From contig NZ_JABAIJ010000008.1 in NCBI RefSeq assembly GCF_012641435.1, forward strand, positions 289,531-353,530: a DNA stretch of 64,000 nucleotides, read 5' to 3'. Of this stretch, positions 61,170-64,000 are shown one piece after another; the stretch's first letter is position 1; each line of letters starts with the position of its first letter. The notes beneath the pieces were generated by a model that worked only from the letters and a program-made list of their open reading frames with translations, did not search any database and was not told the DNA's origin. Source of the stretch: Rhizobium sp. P38BS-XIX (lineage in GTDB: Bacteria > Pseudomonadota > Alphaproteobacteria > Rhizobiales > Rhizobiaceae). A program made the translations under genes and the position numbers.

Positions 61170-62495
61170 TCAGTCGAAGAGACCCGGGCGGTATCCGCTT
61201 GCCTGGAAGAGGTGGTCGCGAGAAGCGGTCGCCTCCGTGGCCACCTTGTCGACGTCCACGCCGACCAGCTTGCCACCGCGCTTACGGATTTCACCGGCAA
61301 CCATGACGGTATCGACATCGGAGCGCTCGACGGCCTGCACAATGGTGCCAATGGCATTGGTTACAGGCGCGACGGCGATGCCGCCGGTGCGGATCATGAC
61401 GATATCCGCCTGTTTGCCCGGCGTGAGCGAACCGATCTCGCCGTCCAGTCCAGCGGCGCGCGCGCCGTTAATCGTTGCTGCCTGAAGAACCGCATCGACT
61501 TTGATCGGTGCCGGTGCGTTTTCCTCGCCTCGAAAACGACGATAGCGCATCGCGGATCGCTGCTGCCCGAAGAGAGCATGCATTTCGCCGAACATATCGC
61601 TGCCGAAAGCCGTATCGAGGTCTATCCCGAGCGCTGGCGCAAGGCCGTGATCGATCGCTTGCTGATAGGCAAAATTCTCGTCATCGAAACCGAAGAGCGC
61701 GTCGGAGCGTGGATTGACCGTGATGTTGACGCCGGCCGCGGCCAGGCGTTTCCAGGTTTCTTCCGGAAGGCGCGTGCAGTGATTGAAGATGTTGTGCGGG
61801 CCGAGCATCCCCGGCTCGTCAAATTCCGGACCGAGCTTGGCCAGATCGCCGATGAACTCCGTCAGAATGCGCATGTCGAGTTCGCGGGCGGCCCGCCACC
61901 AGTCCATGTTGAACTGGCCGAACAAACCGACCTGAACCAAATTGCCGCCGTCATTCCACTTGGCGGCAAGCCGCTTCAGGTCCGCGGGAAGATGCGCGGC
62001 AGAAGCACCCTTGTCCATGGCGGCACCAACCATATGCAGGGCGCGGATGCCGCTGGCGGATAGCGCGTCCAGCGCCGCATCCGTATGTTCCGGGCTGCGC
62101 GATGAATGGCACGCATCGATGACGGTTGTGATGCCGGCATCAAGGCAGGCAAGCGCCGTCAGCCTGGTGCTGGCAAACATATCGGCCGGCCGATAATGTG
62201 CGCCCAGCTTTTCCGCAACGATACCGATGTAAGCAAAGAGATCGTCGACATCCGGCATCAGCCGGCGCATCACGCCGAGCCACATGTGATGATGCGCATC
62301 GATGAAGCCCGGCATCACGATAGAGCCGGTCGCGTCGATAATCGTCGTGTCCTCGACAGGCAGATGTGCAGCGATGGCGGAGATCCTGGAGCCTTCGACC
62401 AGCAAGTCGCCGATCGCGAGATTGGGGATGTCATTATCCATGGTGACGATAGTGCCGCCCCTGAAAAGCGTTCTGGCGGTGGTGCGCGCGCTCAT
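61170..62495 (-). CDS. Amidohydrolase (chlorohydrolase/cytosine deaminase-like)
   Basis: The protein has 441 residues with AAAGGAA before the ATG. Metal ligands appear in GFIDAHHHMWLGV (two His), later H in FNHCTRLPEE, and the late NGARAAGLDGEIGSLTPGKQADIVMI is the typical ATZ/TRZ-like ending. Such enzymes deaminate or dechlorinate heterocycles or cleave amides. It diverges from a LysR gene, its likely regulator, with two dyads in the gap. Confidence 0.9.
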   Translation of the reverse strand: MSARTTARTLFRGGTIVTMDNDIPNLAIGDLLVEGSRISAIAAHLPVEDTTIIDATGSIVMPGFIDAHHHMWLGVMRRLMPDVDDLFAYIGIVAEKLGAHYRPADMFASTRLTALACLDAGITTVIDACHSSRSPEHTDAALDALSASGIRALHMVGAAMDKGASAAHLPADLKRLAAKWNDGGNLVQVGLFGQFNMDWWRAARELDMRILTEFIGDLAKLGPEFDEPGMLGPHNIFNHCTRLPEETWKRLAAAGVNITVNPRSDALFGFDDENFAYQQAIDHGLAPALGIDLDTAFGSDMFGEMHALFGQQRSAMRYRRFRGEENAPAPIKVDAVLQAATINGARAAGLDGEIGSLTPGKQADIVMIRTGGIAVAPVTNAIGTIVQAVERSDVDTVMVAGEIRKRGGKLVGVDVDKVATEATASRDHLFQASGYRPGLFD

Positions 62496-62545
62496 GGCTC
62501 GTTCCTTTCACGTTGATGAGACGCCGCCTTTATCGCTCCTGGAGC

Positions 62546-62585
62546 CACTTGAATTAAGTGCGGTTATGTCAGATGTTTCCTGACA
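62546..62585. promoter_or_regulatory. Two dyads in divergent amidohydrolase/LysR promoter
   Basis: CACTTGAATTAAGTG (62546-62560) has 5-bp arms, and TGTCAG...CTGACA (62567-62585) has perfect 6-bp arms with a 7-nt spacer. Both lie 20-60 nt before the LysR start and are candidate LysR sites. Confidence 0.5.
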
Positions 62586-62604
62586 AAAAATCAGGAGATG
62601 ATCT

Positions 62605-63510
62605 ATGCCGTTCGATGGGAGAGTTTTATCGGGCGTGGGTGTGCTCGCCGCGGTCGTCGAAGGCGGCAGCTTCGTCAAGGCGGCGGAACTGCTCGGCATG
62701 ACCGATTCCGGCATAAGCCGTGCGATCGGCAGACTTGAAGCGCGCATCGGGGTGCGGCTTCTGGATCGCACGACGCGTTCCATGGTGTTGACGGATGAAG
62801 GGCGTCGGTTTTACGAGGACGTGAAACCACATCTGGATGGGATAGAAAGCGCCGTCATCATCGCGTCCGGAACATCGTCAACCGTTCGCGGCCGCCTGAA
62901 AGTGGATATCGACCCTTTCTTCCTGCCTCTGGTGCTGGCCGGGAGACTCGGCACATTTTGCGACCGTCATCGCGATCTCTCGATCGAATTTGTCACCCGG
63001 GAACATATTGGCGACCTTGTTGCGGAAGGCATCGATCTGGCTATCCGTTTCGGCCAGCCTCGCCTTTCGACATTGGTCTCCCGCAAGCTCATAGAGGCGC
63101 CGATCCTCACTGTCGCCTCCCCGCGCTATCTCGATCGCTATGGACACCCTGAGCATCCAACCGACCTATCGCGCCATCACTGCCTGCAATTCATCGACCC
63201 GCATTCTCGAAAGCCCTACGAATGGGAATTCATCCGCGGGCACGAAACGATCGATGTCGTAACCAGCGGCCCGCTTACCTTTACGGACCCGAAATCGATG
63301 CTGGAAGAATGCCTGGCCGGAACGGGCATCGCTCAGGTCATCGGCTGGGGCGTCGGCCATTGGCTGGAGCGAGGCGAGTTGATCGACCTCTTTCCTGACT
63401 GGCACGGCGAACAATTCCCTCTCTTCGCCTACCATCCGTCCCGCAACCACCCACCCGCAAAAGTACGCGCGTTTATCGACTTTTGCATGGAAATCGTGAG
63501 GGATTTGTAG
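62605..63510 (+). CDS. LysR-family transcriptional regulator
   Basis: The protein has 301 residues with AGGAG before the ATG. The winged helix (LAAVVEGGSFVKAAELLGMTDSGISRAIGRLEAR) and RLLDRTTRSMVLTDEG place it in the CrgA/DmlR-like LysR branch. It diverges from the amidohydrolase across 109 bp and is likely its regulator. The ligand may be the amidohydrolase substrate or a product. Confidence 0.9.
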   Translation: MPFDGRVLSGVGVLAAVVEGGSFVKAAELLGMTDSGISRAIGRLEARIGVRLLDRTTRSMVLTDEGRRFYEDVKPHLDGIESAVIIASGTSSTVRGRLKVDIDPFFLPLVLAGRLGTFCDRHRDLSIEFVTREHIGDLVAEGIDLAIRFGQPRLSTLVSRKLIEAPILTVASPRYLDRYGHPEHPTDLSRHHCLQFIDPHSRKPYEWEFIRGHETIDVVTSGPLTFTDPKSMLEECLAGTGIAQVIGWGVGHWLERGELIDLFPDWHGEQFPLFAYHPSRNHPPAKVRAFIDFCMEIVRDL

Positions 63511-63838
63511 GTGTGGCGCTTGGTAACAGGGCCATCGTAAGGTTTCTATGAGGGAAAATCTTGGCTTGAGCGGCTACCCGAGCAATGCTGCGTTCTTGAT
63601 GGTGGGACGTGAGGGGATAAGGCGCTTAGCTTATTCGATGGGCTGCCAGTGGGCTCGTTTGGGCTAGCGTTGCTTAGGTCCACAACGCAGGAAAGCCCGT
63701 GTGGTGGCGGGCTTATACGTCTGATCAGTCTTGTAAGCTTTGGTTTTGGTGGGAGGCTTTGTGGTTTTCAGTCCCGGTGGGTCGGCTTTGGCTGTTTGCG
63801 GTCCTGTGAGCAGGCGTTAAATTGTCGCCCCGTTACCC
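63511..63838. other. Intergenic stretch, possible small RNA on minus strand
   Basis: This stretch is G/T-rich on the plus strand (A/C-rich on the minus strand), unlike nearby genes. A hairpin AAGCCCG (63693-63699) / CGGGCTT (63708-63714) is followed on the minus strand by TTTCC, as for a terminator. A minus-strand transcript of about 120-150 nt between 63838 and 63690 would be unstructured until this hairpin. I see no coding gene. Confidence 0.3.
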
Positions 63839-63876
63839 AATACAAGAAGCCCGCTAGACGCGGGCCTTTTTGTATT
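63839..63876 (-). terminator. tRNA terminator hairpin
   Basis: GCCCGC (63849-63854) and GCGGGC (63860-63865) with a 5-nt loop are extended by imperfect AATACAA/TTGTATT flanks. It directly follows the tRNA 3' end, with CTTCTTGTATT on the minus strand and CTTTTT on the plus strand. Confidence 0.75.
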
Positions 63877-63953
<77 letters not shown>

Positions 63954-63962
63954 TCACCAGCG

Positions 63963-63981
63963 CAAATCGCGATGCGATTTG
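63963..63981. repeat. Short palindrome upstream of tRNA
   Basis: CAAATCGC (63963-63970) and GCGATTTG (63974-63981) pair with a 3-nt loop, 10-28 nt upstream of the tRNA 5' end. It overlaps the expected promoter. Confidence 0.45.
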
Positions 63982-64000
63982 TCGCGTCAGAGCAAACTCG

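Overview
The window looks like a chromosomal or large-replicon segment of a Rhizobium/Agrobacterium-type alphaproteobacterium. The evidence is the high-GC coding style, many transport-plus-catabolism operons with their own regulators, a LuxI/LuxR system, a DUF1127 small protein, a RIME-like rhizobial intergenic repeat (about 19.65 kb), and an initiator tRNA with the AGG/CCU anticodon-stem variant. I saw no insertion sequence, integrase, phage gene, rRNA or CRISPR array.

Layout. 1-3.9 kb: the end of a type VI secretion (T6SS) effector module, with a DUF2169 adaptor, a thiolase-fold protein lacking the usual cysteine, a DUF4150 PAAR-like effector with a nuclease-like C-terminus, and a DUF3396 immunity protein. 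4.0-6.0 kb: a secreted DUF4139 protein. 6.2-8.6 kb: quorum sensing, a luxI homologue between two luxR homologues, with a lux-box-like dyad before luxI. 8.9-12.0 kb: an NTF2-like protein, YceI with a membrane protein, and a LysR regulator. 12.3-18.8 kb: a ROK regulator converging on a pentose-type ABC transporter with a ribulokinase. 19.2-20.6 kb: a small membrane protein, the RIME repeat and a DUF1444 protein. 20.7-27.0 kb: an unsaturated-uronate operon (hydratase, TRAP transporter, kduI, kduD) divergent from a GntR/FCD regulator. kduD appears to have lost about 43 nt near its 3' end. 27.0-27.5 kb: a Nudix hydrolase.

27.6-38.5 kb: a catabolic region with a sugar isomerase-like protein, a Gfo/Idh/MocA dehydrogenase, a MalEFGK-type ABC transporter, two unusual IclR-like regulators (one fused to a periplasmic-binding-protein sensor), an amidohydrolase and an alpha/beta hydrolase. 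Four copies of an ungapped 18-bp motif lie in its promoter regions and probably define a local regulon. 38.9-46.5 kb: a flotillin-like protein, LysR regulators, a DUF1127 protein, a hexapeptide acyltransferase, an unrecognised protein, a secreted NTF2-like protein and an SDR. 46.6-50.4 kb: a LacI regulator with two identical operators, an MFS sugar-acid transporter and a RhmD-like dehydratase. 50.6-56.2 kb: an osmoprotectant-type ABC transporter in one operon with two flavin-dependent monooxygenases. 56.5-59.0 kb: small secreted proteins and a class-I glutamine amidotransferase. 59.0-63.5 kb: an SDR, an MFS transporter, an amidohydrolase and a LysR regulator. 63.9 kb: tRNA-fMet.

The best candidates for something undescribed are the 18-bp motif with its fused regulator, the T6SS effector/immunity pair, the transporter-monooxygenase operon, the truncated kduD, and a possible small RNA before the tRNA. 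All calls come from reading the sequence and recalling family motifs; no database search was run.
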